Positions 1 to 5,138 of a stretch of DNA of 5,138 bases are shown here, piece after piece. Numbering within the stretch: the stretch's first letter is position 1; every line of letters starts with the position of its first letter. The notes under the pieces are model-generated. The model did not search any database. It had not been told where the DNA came from and saw nothing but the letters and a program-made list of their open reading frames with translations. The stretch spans positions 1-5,138 of the forward strand of contig JANWKW010000104.1 in assembly GCA_025451135.1 (NCBI GenBank). The letters are read 5' to 3'. This DNA comes from Vulcanimicrobiia bacterium (GTDB lineage: Bacteria > Vulcanimicrobiota > Vulcanimicrobiia > Vulcanimicrobiales > Vulcanimicrobiaceae). The translations under genes and the position numbers were made by a program.

Positions 1-881
1 AGCTTGAAGCGCGGCGCCCAGCCGGTCGCGGCCCGCAGTTTCTCCGAGGAGCCGTACGCGACCGGCGTGTCGGACGGCCGCATCCGCTCCGGATCCTCGC
101 GGACCTCGACCGGGACGCGGGCGGCGGCGATCAGCTTGCCCAGCATCTCGCGCATCGAGATCGCGGTGCCGCTCGAGACGTTGTAGATCTCGCCGCGCGC
201 GCCGCCGCGGGCGAGCGCGATATAGGCGGCGACCACGTCGCGGACGTCGAGGAAGTCGCGTTTGGCCTCGAGATTGCCGACCATCAGCACCGACGAGCCG
301 CCGTCGGCGATGCGCGCCAGCTGCCCGGCGAACGACGCGATCGCGAAGCGCTCGCTCTGGCCCGGACCGATGTGGTTGAACGCCCGCGCGATCACGACGT
401 CGAGATCGAAACTGCGCGCTTCGCCGAGCAGGATCGCCTCGGCCGCCGCCTTGCTCGCGGAGTACGGATTCTCGGGACGCGCGGCATAGGATTCGAGCAG
501 CGGGTACTCGTGCGGCTCGCGCCGTCCGTAGACGTCGGCGGAACTGGCGAACACGAGCCGCGGCGCCGCGCCGCCGTCGTCGCGATAGGAGCGCACCGCG
601 CGCGTCAGCCGGGCCGTCCCCAGCGCGTTGACGTCGTAGACGCCGAGCGGATCGGCGAGCGCGTCGGGCACCGCCGCGATCGCGGCCAGATGGAACACCA
701 CGTCGGGGCGCGCGATGTCGAGCGCGGCGCGCAGCGTCTGCTCGTCGCGCAGGTCGACCGGCAGGAAGCCCTCGCTCTCGTGCGAGGCGCCGGCCGGCAC
801 GACGTCCCAGCCGGCGGCCGCCAGCGCCGCGCACAGGTGACGTCCGACGAAGCCGCTCGCCCCGGTCACGAGCGCGCGCAT
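1..881 (-). CDS. rmd: GDP-4-dehydro-6-deoxy-D-mannose reductase (3' end outside window)
   Basis: Second step after Gmd: NAD(P)H-dependent reduction of the 4-keto sugar to GDP-D-rhamnose. From ATG at 881 the frame runs 293 codons without a stop to the window edge. The family is about 300-320 residues, so only the end is missing. It is an extended short-chain dehydrogenase: G7-AS-G10-FV-G13 at the N-terminus, ASSADVYG (112-119) with the catalytic serine, and Y140-SAS-K144. The Rmd-like blocks AFNHIGPGQ (167-175) and GNLEAKRDFLDVRDVV (202-217) separate it from GDP-L-fucose synthases, which have a different block after the active site. A reductase giving GDP-6-deoxy-D-talose remains possible, since stereochemistry cannot be read from sequence. 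The visible end, TGWAPRFK, is the usual start of the C-terminal helix. The start is 4 bases after the gmd stop with only a poor GGGG (889-892) upstream, so translation probably depends on coupling to gmd. Confidence 0.9.
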   Translation of the reverse strand, partial: MRALVTGASGFVGRHLCAALAAAGWDVVPAGASHESEGFLPVDLRDEQTLRAALDIARPDVVFHLAAIAAVPDALADPLGVYDVNALGTARLTRAVRSYRDDGGAAPRLVFASSADVYGRREPHEYPLLESYAARPENPYSASKAAAEAILLGEARSFDLDVVIARAFNHIGPGQSERFAIASFAGQLARIADGGSSVLMVGNLEAKRDFLDVRDVVAAYIALARGGARGEIYNVSSGTAISMREMLGKLIAAARVPVEVREDPERMRPSDTPVAYGSSEKLRAATGWAPRFK

Positions 882-885
882 GCGG

Positions 886-1860
886 CTACCCCACGCGCTT
901 CGCGAGCGCGTCGAGATCACACTTCACCATCGTCTCCACGAGCTGCTCGAACGAGACCTCCGGGGTCCAGCCGAGGACGCGCTTGGCCTTGGCCGGATCG
1001 CCGATCAGCAGATCGACCTCGGCCGGACGCACGAACGCCGGATCGATCTGGACGTACGGCTCGAACGAGCCGAGCCCGGCCGATTCGAACGCGATCCGCA
1101 CGAAGTCCTTGACGGTGTGCGTGCGTCCGGTCGCGATCACGAAATCGTCCGGCGTCTCCTGCTGCAGCATCAGCCACATCGCGCGCACGTAATCGCCCGC
1201 GAAGCCCCAATCGCGTTTCGCGTCGAGGTTGCCGAGCCGCAGTTCCTTGGCCAGCCCGAGCTTGATCCGCGCGACGCCGTCGGTGATCTTGCGCGTCACG
1301 AACTCCTTGCCTCGACGGCTCGATTCATGGTTAAAAAGTATTCCGCTCACCGCGAACATGTCGTACGACTCGCGATAATTCACCGTGATCCAATGACCGT
1401 AGAGCTTCGCGACGCCGTACGGACTGCGCGGATAGAACGGCGTGTCTTCGTCCTGCGGAACGGCTTGGACCTTGCCGAACATCTCGGAGGACGACGCCTG
1501 ATAGAACTTGATCGACGGATCGACGGCGCGGACCGCTTCGAGGATGCGCGTCACGCCGAGCGCGGTGAACTCGCCGGTGAGCACCGGCTGCGTCCACGAT
1601 GTCGGGACGAACGATTGCGCCGCGAGGTTGTAGACCTCGTCGGGGCGGAGCGCGTCGACGATCTTCGTCATCGAGGTCTGGTCGAGCAGATCGCCCGAGA
1701 CGAACTCGATGTCGTTGACCAGATGCTGGATGCGTTCGTGCACGTCGGTGGACGTGCGCCGCGTCATGCCGACGACGCGGTAGCCCTTTTCGAGCAGCAG
1801 TTCGGCCAGGTACGAGCCGTCTTGTCCGGTGATGCCGGTGATGAGCGCGGTCTTCTTCAA
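886..1860 (-). CDS. gmd: GDP-mannose 4,6-dehydratase
   Basis: Converts GDP-D-mannose to GDP-4-dehydro-6-deoxy-D-mannose with a bound NADP(H), the first step to GDP-D-rhamnose, GDP-L-fucose and related sugars. It is a 324-residue extended short-chain dehydrogenase. The nucleotide-binding motif G9-IT-G12-QD-G15 follows the first strand. The catalytic region shows ASSSEMFG (122-129, with E126) and Y148-GVA-K152. NHESSRRG (177-184) and GNLDAKRDWGFAGDYV (210-225) are typical of Gmd. The length matches the shorter bacterial Gmd forms paired with Rmd. The start is TTG: it is the only start codon between the in-frame TGA at 1888-1890 and the glycine motif, and AGGA lies 5 bases upstream. The gene is 22 bases after the PilZ gene and 4 bases before rmd. 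Residues 173-176 use four uncommon codons in a row (GGA ATA CTT TTT), unlike the rest of the gene. Confidence 0.95.
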   Translation of the reverse strand: MKKTALITGITGQDGSYLAELLLEKGYRVVGMTRRTSTDVHERIQHLVNDIEFVSGDLLDQTSMTKIVDALRPDEVYNLAAQSFVPTSWTQPVLTGEFTALGVTRILEAVRAVDPSIKFYQASSSEMFGKVQAVPQDEDTPFYPRSPYGVAKLYGHWITVNYRESYDMFAVSGILFNHESSRRGKEFVTRKITDGVARIKLGLAKELRLGNLDAKRDWGFAGDYVRAMWLMLQQETPDDFVIATGRTHTVKDFVRIAFESAGLGSFEPYVQIDPAFVRPAEVDLLIGDPAKAKRVLGWTPEVSFEQLVETMVKCDLDALAKRVG

Positions 1861-1882
1861 AGCGTTCCTATTCCCGGGAGGA
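1861..1882 (-). promoter_or_regulatory. Short intergenic spacer with the gmd ribosome binding site
   Basis: The largest gap between genes in the window, only 22 bases. It holds AGGA at 1866-1869, 5 bases before the TTG start of gmd. The near-palindrome around CCCGGG (1871-1880) is too short to be a terminator and has no T run after it. I see no promoter here, so gmd is probably read through from the PilZ gene. Confidence 0.5.
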
Positions 1883-2560
1883 TCAGTTCAAGATCTGGAT
1901 GGAGTCGCCCTTATCGTCGAAGATGAAGCGCGTCTCGAAGAGTTCGGCGCCCTCGGCGCCGACGACTTTGGATTGGATCGTCAGGCGGTGCATCAGCCTG
2001 CCTTCGTGACGGATCACGCCGGAGTAGAAGTACTGCACCAGCGGCGTGACCGAGCCGGTCAGCGGCGCGAGCCGCCGGCGTTCCACCAGCAGCTTGAGCA
2101 GCAGCGTCTGCAGATGTTGCGGCAGCAAACGGCTGGCGTCGTCCGGCGTCATGCGCACGGTGACCAGCTCTTCCTGCGCCTTGTTGGTGTCCTCTTGGAC
2201 CGGCTTGTCGGTGGTGTAGCGGATGACCGCGTCCCAATCGTCCGCCGAGATGCCGGTGAACTTCATGCCGTAGCGCCAGACCGATTTGCCCTGATGGCTG
2301 ACGGTGTCTTGCCAGACGGCCTTGGCCCGGATGCGCACCACGCGCGTGTCGACGGTCGCGCGCACCTCGAACTCGTTCTTGCCGACCGGCTCCTGGGTGA
2401 GCACGCACAGACCGCCGCCGCTGATGTCCAGCCCGATCGCGGGCTTCTGCGTGAGGCCCCCGTCGATCGAGACGGTCGCCCGGTAGGGCTTCCGCTTGCG
2501 AGGATACTTGCGGCGGTTCGCATCTTTCCCCGTGAACCACGCGAGGAGATCCCCCATCAT
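1883..2560 (-). CDS. PilZ-domain protein, probable cyclic-di-GMP receptor
   Basis: A 225-residue protein with an N-terminal PilZ domain at about residues 15-115. Both halves of the cyclic-di-GMP binding signature are present: RxxxR as R17-KYP-R21, and DxSxxG as D45-I-S47-G-G-G50. The typical closing strand (RYGMKFTGIS, 96-105) is also there. PilZ proteins bind the second messenger and alter a partner, often in polysaccharide export, pili or motility. The C-terminal half (about 120-225) has a helical stretch, LPQHLQTLLLKLLVERRRLA (146-165), then strand-like segments ending in ETRFIFDDKGDSIQIL; I do not recognise it. No signal peptide or membrane segment is visible, so it should be cytoplasmic. 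Two ATGs occur in tandem. The first (2560) overlaps the preceding stop by 4 bases and lies 10 bases after GGAGG; the second (2557) would lie 13 bases after it. Its place directly before gmd and rmd suggests a link to surface polysaccharide, which is inference. Confidence 0.9.
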   Translation of the reverse strand: MMGDLLAWFTGKDANRRKYPRKRKPYRATVSIDGGLTQKPAIGLDISGGGLCVLTQEPVGKNEFEVRATVDTRVVRIRAKAVWQDTVSHQGKSVWRYGMKFTGISADDWDAVIRYTTDKPVQEDTNKAQEELVTVRMTPDDASRLLPQHLQTLLLKLLVERRRLAPLTGSVTPLVQYFYSGVIRHEGRLMHRLTIQSKVVGAEGAELFETRFIFDDKGDSIQILN

Positions 2561-3195
2561 AGCGTGGCGGCCTCCACCGCTGCTTCTGCCGCGGCGCGGC
2601 TGATGCAGCGCCGGTAGCCGCTCATTTCGGTGACGACCGAGGCGTGCCCCTTGATGAAGAGATACTGGCCGTCGTACTCCTGATCGTCGCGGACGCTCGC
2701 CCAGAATCCGGGCAGCACCTCGGCGCGCGTGTCGGAGACGGTCCCGCTGCGAACGTATTTCGGGAAGACGTCGGGCACGTAGCGCATCGCCGTCACGTGG
2801 CCGGCCGCGTCGACGGTGAAGGCGCCGTCGCCGTGGTCGGCGTCCCGGCGCAGCGAGAGGAAGCGCACCGTGCCGGCGTCGGCGGCGTACTCGTACTCGG
2901 CGGTGTGCCGGCCGTCGAACGGCACGGCGAAACCGCCGCCGGCCTGGCCCGCCAGGAGTTGGCGCTCCAGATCGCGCTTCTTGGCGTCGCTCTGCTCGGC
3001 GCCGTCGGCCAGGTAACGCAGGACTCGGACCTTGACCAGGTCGGGGCCGTCGGCGGCCGCCTCGATCACGACGTCGGCGCGGCGATGGAGCGGACCGCCG
3101 TCCATCGTGGTGGTCTGATGGATCCGGTAGACGATCGCGCCCGCGCGATCGCGTTCGGCGACGGCGGCCGCATGCGCGACGATCGCGGGTACCAT
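2557..3195 (-). CDS. Protein of unknown function, 212 residues
   Basis: I cannot assign a function. The ATG shares one base with the kamE stop (TGATG). A weak GAAGG lies 10 bases upstream, so translation is probably coupled. The frame is open further upstream, but that part is the shadow of kamE and offers no good start. The first 15 residues (MVPAIVAHAAAVAER) are mildly hydrophobic with no basic residue in front, so a signal peptide is doubtful. The middle is rich in alternating strand-like segments: IVYRIHQTTT (21-30), LVKVRVLRYL (53-62), AEYEYAADAGTVRFLSL (99-115). A conserved-looking half follows: HGDGAFTVDAAGHVTAMRYV (121-140), PDVFPKYVRSGTVSDTRAEV (141-160) and LPGFWASVRDDQEYDGQYLF (161-180). 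The tail is Ala-rich. This mostly beta pattern recalls LolA-like or other small lipid- or ligand-binding folds, but that is a guess. From memory, similar sequences occur in Candidatus Eremiobacterota, which I could not verify. The gene is real by frame, codon use and tight junctions. Confidence 0.8.
   Translation of the reverse strand: MVPAIVAHAAAVAERDRAGAIVYRIHQTTTMDGGPLHRRADVVIEAAADGPDLVKVRVLRYLADGAEQSDAKKRDLERQLLAGQAGGGFAVPFDGRHTAEYEYAADAGTVRFLSLRRDADHGDGAFTVDAAGHVTAMRYVPDVFPKYVRSGTVSDTRAEVLPGFWASVRDDQEYDGQYLFIKGHASVVTEMSGYRRCISRAAAEAAVEAATL
2571..2575 (-). promoter_or_regulatory. Ribosome binding site of the PilZ gene
   Basis: GGAGG on the minus strand lies 10 bases before the first of two tandem ATG codons and 13 before the second. 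The spacing favours the first ATG. The site lies inside the end of the preceding gene. Confidence 0.55.
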
Positions 3196-3938
3196 CAGGC
3201 GCGGGCCTTCGCGCGTTCGGCCAGCGTCACCGCGACGAACGCCGCGACCTCGCTCGGCAAGGTGCCGCGCCCGAAGCCGGCGTCGTAGCCGAGCTCGCCG
3301 GCCAGCAGGTTGGTCACGCGCGGGCCGCCGCAGCACAGCACGACCTGGTCGCGCAGGCCCTCGGCCTCGAGCAGCTCCGCGAGCGCGGTGAAGTTCTTGA
3401 TGTCGCTGCCCTTCTGCGTGACCACCTGCGAGGCGAGCAGCGCGTCGATCCTCTTCTCCTTGGCGAAGCGCACCAGGTCTTCGACCGCGACCTGACTGCC
3501 GAGGTTGTAGGTCTCGAACGTCTGATAGCGCTCCAGCCCGTAGTCGCCCTTGTAGCCCTTCATGTTGAGGATCGCGTCGATGCCGACGGTGTGCGCGTCG
3601 GTGCCGATGCAGGCGCCCGCCACCCGCACGGTGCGGCCGATCCGCTCGCGCACGAACGCGTCCACCTCTTCCATGGACATCGCGTGCTCCTTGGCCGAGG
3701 GGGCCTTGATCGATGCGACGTCGATGCCCTGCGGCGTGGCCGCATAGGCGACGAAGAACGAGAAGCCGTTGGCGATGCGCCGGCCTTCGACCACCTGCAC
3801 GTCGGCGAAGCCCATCTTGACGATCAGCTGACGGGCGGCTTCGTCGGCCGCCTCGCTCCATTCGATCGGCAAGGTGAACGAGAGCTGCATCTTGCCGTCG
3901 TCGAGCGTGTCGCCGTAGGGCTTGACGATCGTGCTCAT
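3195..3938 (-). CDS. kamE: Lysine 5,6-aminomutase beta subunit, cobalamin-binding
   Basis: Small subunit (247 residues) that carries adenosylcobalamin and anchors PLP for the KamD barrel. Residues about 1-95 are the N-terminal dimerisation region and about 100-240 the Rossmann-like B12 domain. The base-off cobalamin motif DxHxxG is intact as D114-A-H116-T-V-G119. K127 in the block NMKGYKGDYG sits 11 residues after the histidine. This matches the spacing of the His133/Lys144 pair known from the Acetoanaerobium sticklandii enzyme, where that lysine forms the PLP Schiff base. Further family blocks are SQVVTQKGSDIKNFT (170-184) and LCCGGPRVTN (201-210). The length is close to the usual ~260. The ATG start overlaps the kamD stop by 4 bases and has a good GGAG 7 bases upstream. 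The frame stays open far upstream, but that stretch is arginine-rich shadow of kamD. All key cofactor residues are present, so the enzyme should be functional. Confidence 0.95.
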   Translation of the reverse strand: MSTIVKPYGDTLDDGKMQLSFTLPIEWSEAADEAARQLIVKMGFADVQVVEGRRIANGFSFFVAYAATPQGIDVASIKAPSAKEHAMSMEEVDAFVRERIGRTVRVAGACIGTDAHTVGIDAILNMKGYKGDYGLERYQTFETYNLGSQVAVEDLVRFAKEKRIDALLASQVVTQKGSDIKNFTALAELLEAEGLRDQVVLCCGGPRVTNLLAGELGYDAGFGRGTLPSEVAAFVAVTLAERAKARA

Positions 3939-5138
3939 CGGGCGGCTCCGGCGGTCAGGCCGAGCTCGCGCGCGAGCGCCTCTTCGAAGGGGTTCCAATA
4001 GCCGGGCTCGCGCGCGAACACGCCGTCGAAACCGCGGCCGCCTTCGGGCGGGCGCGAGACGTCGGCGAAGAACTTCTTCTCGATGGCGGCCATCAGGCCG
4101 GTCTCGCCGACCCGCTCGAGCAGCGCCTCGCAGTCCGCCAGCACGTCGTGCGCGCGCCGTTCGATCCGGCCGCCCGGCTTGATCTCGATCTCGTCGCCGA
4201 AGTGACGCGCGGTGTTCATGATGTAGCGCGCGTTCTCGATCGCGAGCGCGCGGTCTCCGAGGAACGGGGTGTGGATGGCCTCGGTCAGCATCCCGCACAG
4301 ATGGATGGACTGATGCGTCATCACCGACGTGAGGTTGAACATCGCATCGATCAGATGGCCCTTGAAGATGTCGCCGGTCATGTGCTTGGTCGGCGGCATG
4401 TACTTCAGCGGCGCGTCCGGGAAGATCTGGCGCGCGAGCTGCGCCTGCGCGACCTGGTAGAGGAAGCCGTCCTCGAGGGCCGGATCGATCTCGTAGGCGT
4501 CGCCCAGGCCGATCTGGCGATCCGGCATGCCGGCGCGGTGCGCGAACTCCTCGTTGATGAACTGCGAGGCCAGCACGGCCGGCGCCTGTTCGACCGCGTC
4601 GGCCGTCGTCAGGTAATTGTCCTCGCCGGTGTTGATGATGATGCCCGAGTAGGCGTTGAGCATGCGGCTGAAGTGCTGGTCGACGAACGTGCGCTTCATG
4701 TTGATGTCGCGGAACAGGATCCCGTACATCGAATCGTTGAGCAGCATGTCGAGCCGTTCGATCGCGGCCATCGAAGCGATCTCGGGCATGCACAGACCGC
4801 TCGCGTAGTTCGTCAGCATGACGTAGCGGCCGAGACGTTCCGACGTCTCGTCGAGCGCGTCGCGGATGATCTTGAAGTTGGCCTGGGTCGCGTAGGTCCC
4901 GCCGAAGCCCTCCGTGGTCGGGCCGAACGGAACGAAATCGAGCAGCGACTGTCCGGTCGAGCGAATGACGGCAATGATTTGCGCGCCGGCTTCGACGGCG
5001 GCGACCGCGGCGGTGCGATCCTCATAGATGTTGCCGCTCGCAACGATGAGGTAGAGCAGCGGCGGCGGCAATTGCGGCAGGCGCGCGAGGCGTTCTTCCC
5101 GCTCGGCGCGACGCGCGCGAATGCGCGCGAGCGACGCC
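3935..5138 (-). CDS. kamD: Lysine 5,6-aminomutase alpha subunit (5' end outside window)
   Basis: Large subunit of an adenosylcobalamin- and PLP-dependent aminomutase. In the known family it migrates the terminal amino group of D-lysine or L-beta-lysine from C6 to C5 in lysine fermentation. The reading frame stays open to the window edge and gives 400 codons plus stop. The family is usually about 515 residues, so roughly 115 N-terminal residues lie beyond position 5138. A TTG at 5071 is only an internal leucine, because in-frame coding continues upstream of it. Recognisable family blocks are VASGNIYEDRTAA near the visible start, FVPFGPTTEGFGGTYATQ, NDSMYGILFRDINMKRTF, MPPTKHMTGDIFKGH and FNLTSVMTHQSIHLCGMLTE. 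The stop codon TGA overlaps the kamE start by 4 bases (ATGA), as expected for two subunits made together. A D-ornithine 4,5-aminomutase is less likely, because there the barrel and cobalamin parts are joined in one chain (OraE). Substrate is inferred from family only. Confidence 0.93.
   Translation of the reverse strand, partial: ASLARIRARRAEREERLARLPQLPPPLLYLIVASGNIYEDRTAAVAAVEAGAQIIAVIRSTGQSLLDFVPFGPTTEGFGGTYATQANFKIIRDALDETSERLGRYVMLTNYASGLCMPEIASMAAIERLDMLLNDSMYGILFRDINMKRTFVDQHFSRMLNAYSGIIINTGEDNYLTTADAVEQAPAVLASQFINEEFAHRAGMPDRQIGLGDAYEIDPALEDGFLYQVAQAQLARQIFPDAPLKYMPPTKHMTGDIFKGHLIDAMFNLTSVMTHQSIHLCGMLTEAIHTPFLGDRALAIENARYIMNTARHFGDEIEIKPGGRIERRAHDVLADCEALLERVGETGLMAAIEKKFFADVSRPPEGGRGFDGVFAREPGYWNPFEEALARELGLTAGAAR
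3946..3949 (-). promoter_or_regulatory. Ribosome binding site of kamE
   Basis: GGAG on the minus strand lies 7 bases before the ATG at 3938, inside the end of kamD. It decides the kamE start among the upstream codons of the long open frame, and supports coupled synthesis of the two subunits. Confidence 0.6.

Noticed and set aside
1331..1345. T run in gmd (ACTTTTTAAC on the minus strand) as a programmed frameshift site
   Set aside because: The gmd zero frame continues with family-conserved sequence to a normal end, and the shifted frames give no meaningful product.
1871..1880. Near-palindrome around CCCGGG between the PilZ gene and gmd as a terminator or operator
   Set aside because: It is only about 10 bases, with no loop and no T run, and is expected by chance at this GC content.
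880..1926. Plus-strand open frame of 348 codons opposite gmd
   Set aside because: It mirrors a clear gmd gene with all catalytic motifs. The translation is rich in Arg, Asp, Glu and His, typical of the antisense of a GC-rich gene, and shows no family motif.
1829..2617. Plus-strand open frame of 262 codons opposite the PilZ gene
   Set aside because: Antisense shadow: long only because stop codons are scarce at high GC. It spans the gmd/PilZ junction and resembles no protein family.
3196..3861. Upstream in-frame extension of the 212-residue protein, considered as a source of a missing signal peptide
   Set aside because: This stretch is a shadow of kamE, full of Arg and Gly, with no suitable start codon close to the hydrophobic N-terminus.
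3939..4793. Upstream in-frame extension of kamE
   Set aside because: The added sequence is arginine- and alanine-rich shadow of kamD. The family starts at the ATG at 3938, which has a good ribosome binding site and the 4-base overlap.
5105..5135. GC-rich alternating stretch (cgcgcgaatgcgcgcg) as a repeat or structured site
   Set aside because: It encodes an Arg/Ala-rich segment of KamD in frame, and similar runs occur throughout the window as a result of base composition.

Overview
This is a dense, GC-rich window (third codon positions are strongly G/C). All six supported genes lie on the minus strand, so transcription runs from position 5138 towards position 1. Every neighbouring pair overlaps by 1-4 bases or is separated by at most 22 bases. 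There is no tRNA, rRNA, CRISPR array, mobile element, or recognisable promoter or terminator. The first and last genes are cut by the window edges. The pattern fits a GC-rich, probably environmental bacterium. The sequence contains no taxonomic marker. From memory only, the unknown 212-residue protein resembles a family common in Candidatus Eremiobacterota (WPS-2) genomes, so I offer that phylum as a weak guess.

In transcription order the genes are as follows. (1) kamD, the catalytic-barrel alpha subunit of an adenosylcobalamin- and PLP-dependent aminomutase of the lysine 5,6-aminomutase type, lacking its N-terminus (5138-3935). (2) kamE, the cobalamin-binding beta subunit, complete (3938-3195). 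(3) A 212-residue protein of unknown function (3195-2557). (4) A PilZ-domain protein with an unrecognised C-terminal region (2560-1883). (5) gmd, GDP-mannose 4,6-dehydratase, probably starting at TTG (1860-886). (6) rmd, a GDP-4-dehydro-6-deoxy-D-mannose reductase, missing only its last residues (881-1).

The window divides into two metabolic modules. KamD and KamE form one enzyme that moves the terminal amino group of D-lysine or L-beta-lysine from C6 to C5 during lysine breakdown. Gmd and Rmd are consecutive steps that turn GDP-mannose into GDP-D-rhamnose, a sugar donor for surface polysaccharide. Between them are the unknown protein and a probable cyclic-di-GMP receptor, the latter directly ahead of the sugar genes. 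The tight junctions suggest one transcription unit with translational coupling. Whether the aminomutase and the polysaccharide genes are functionally linked is an open question and the main point of interest here.
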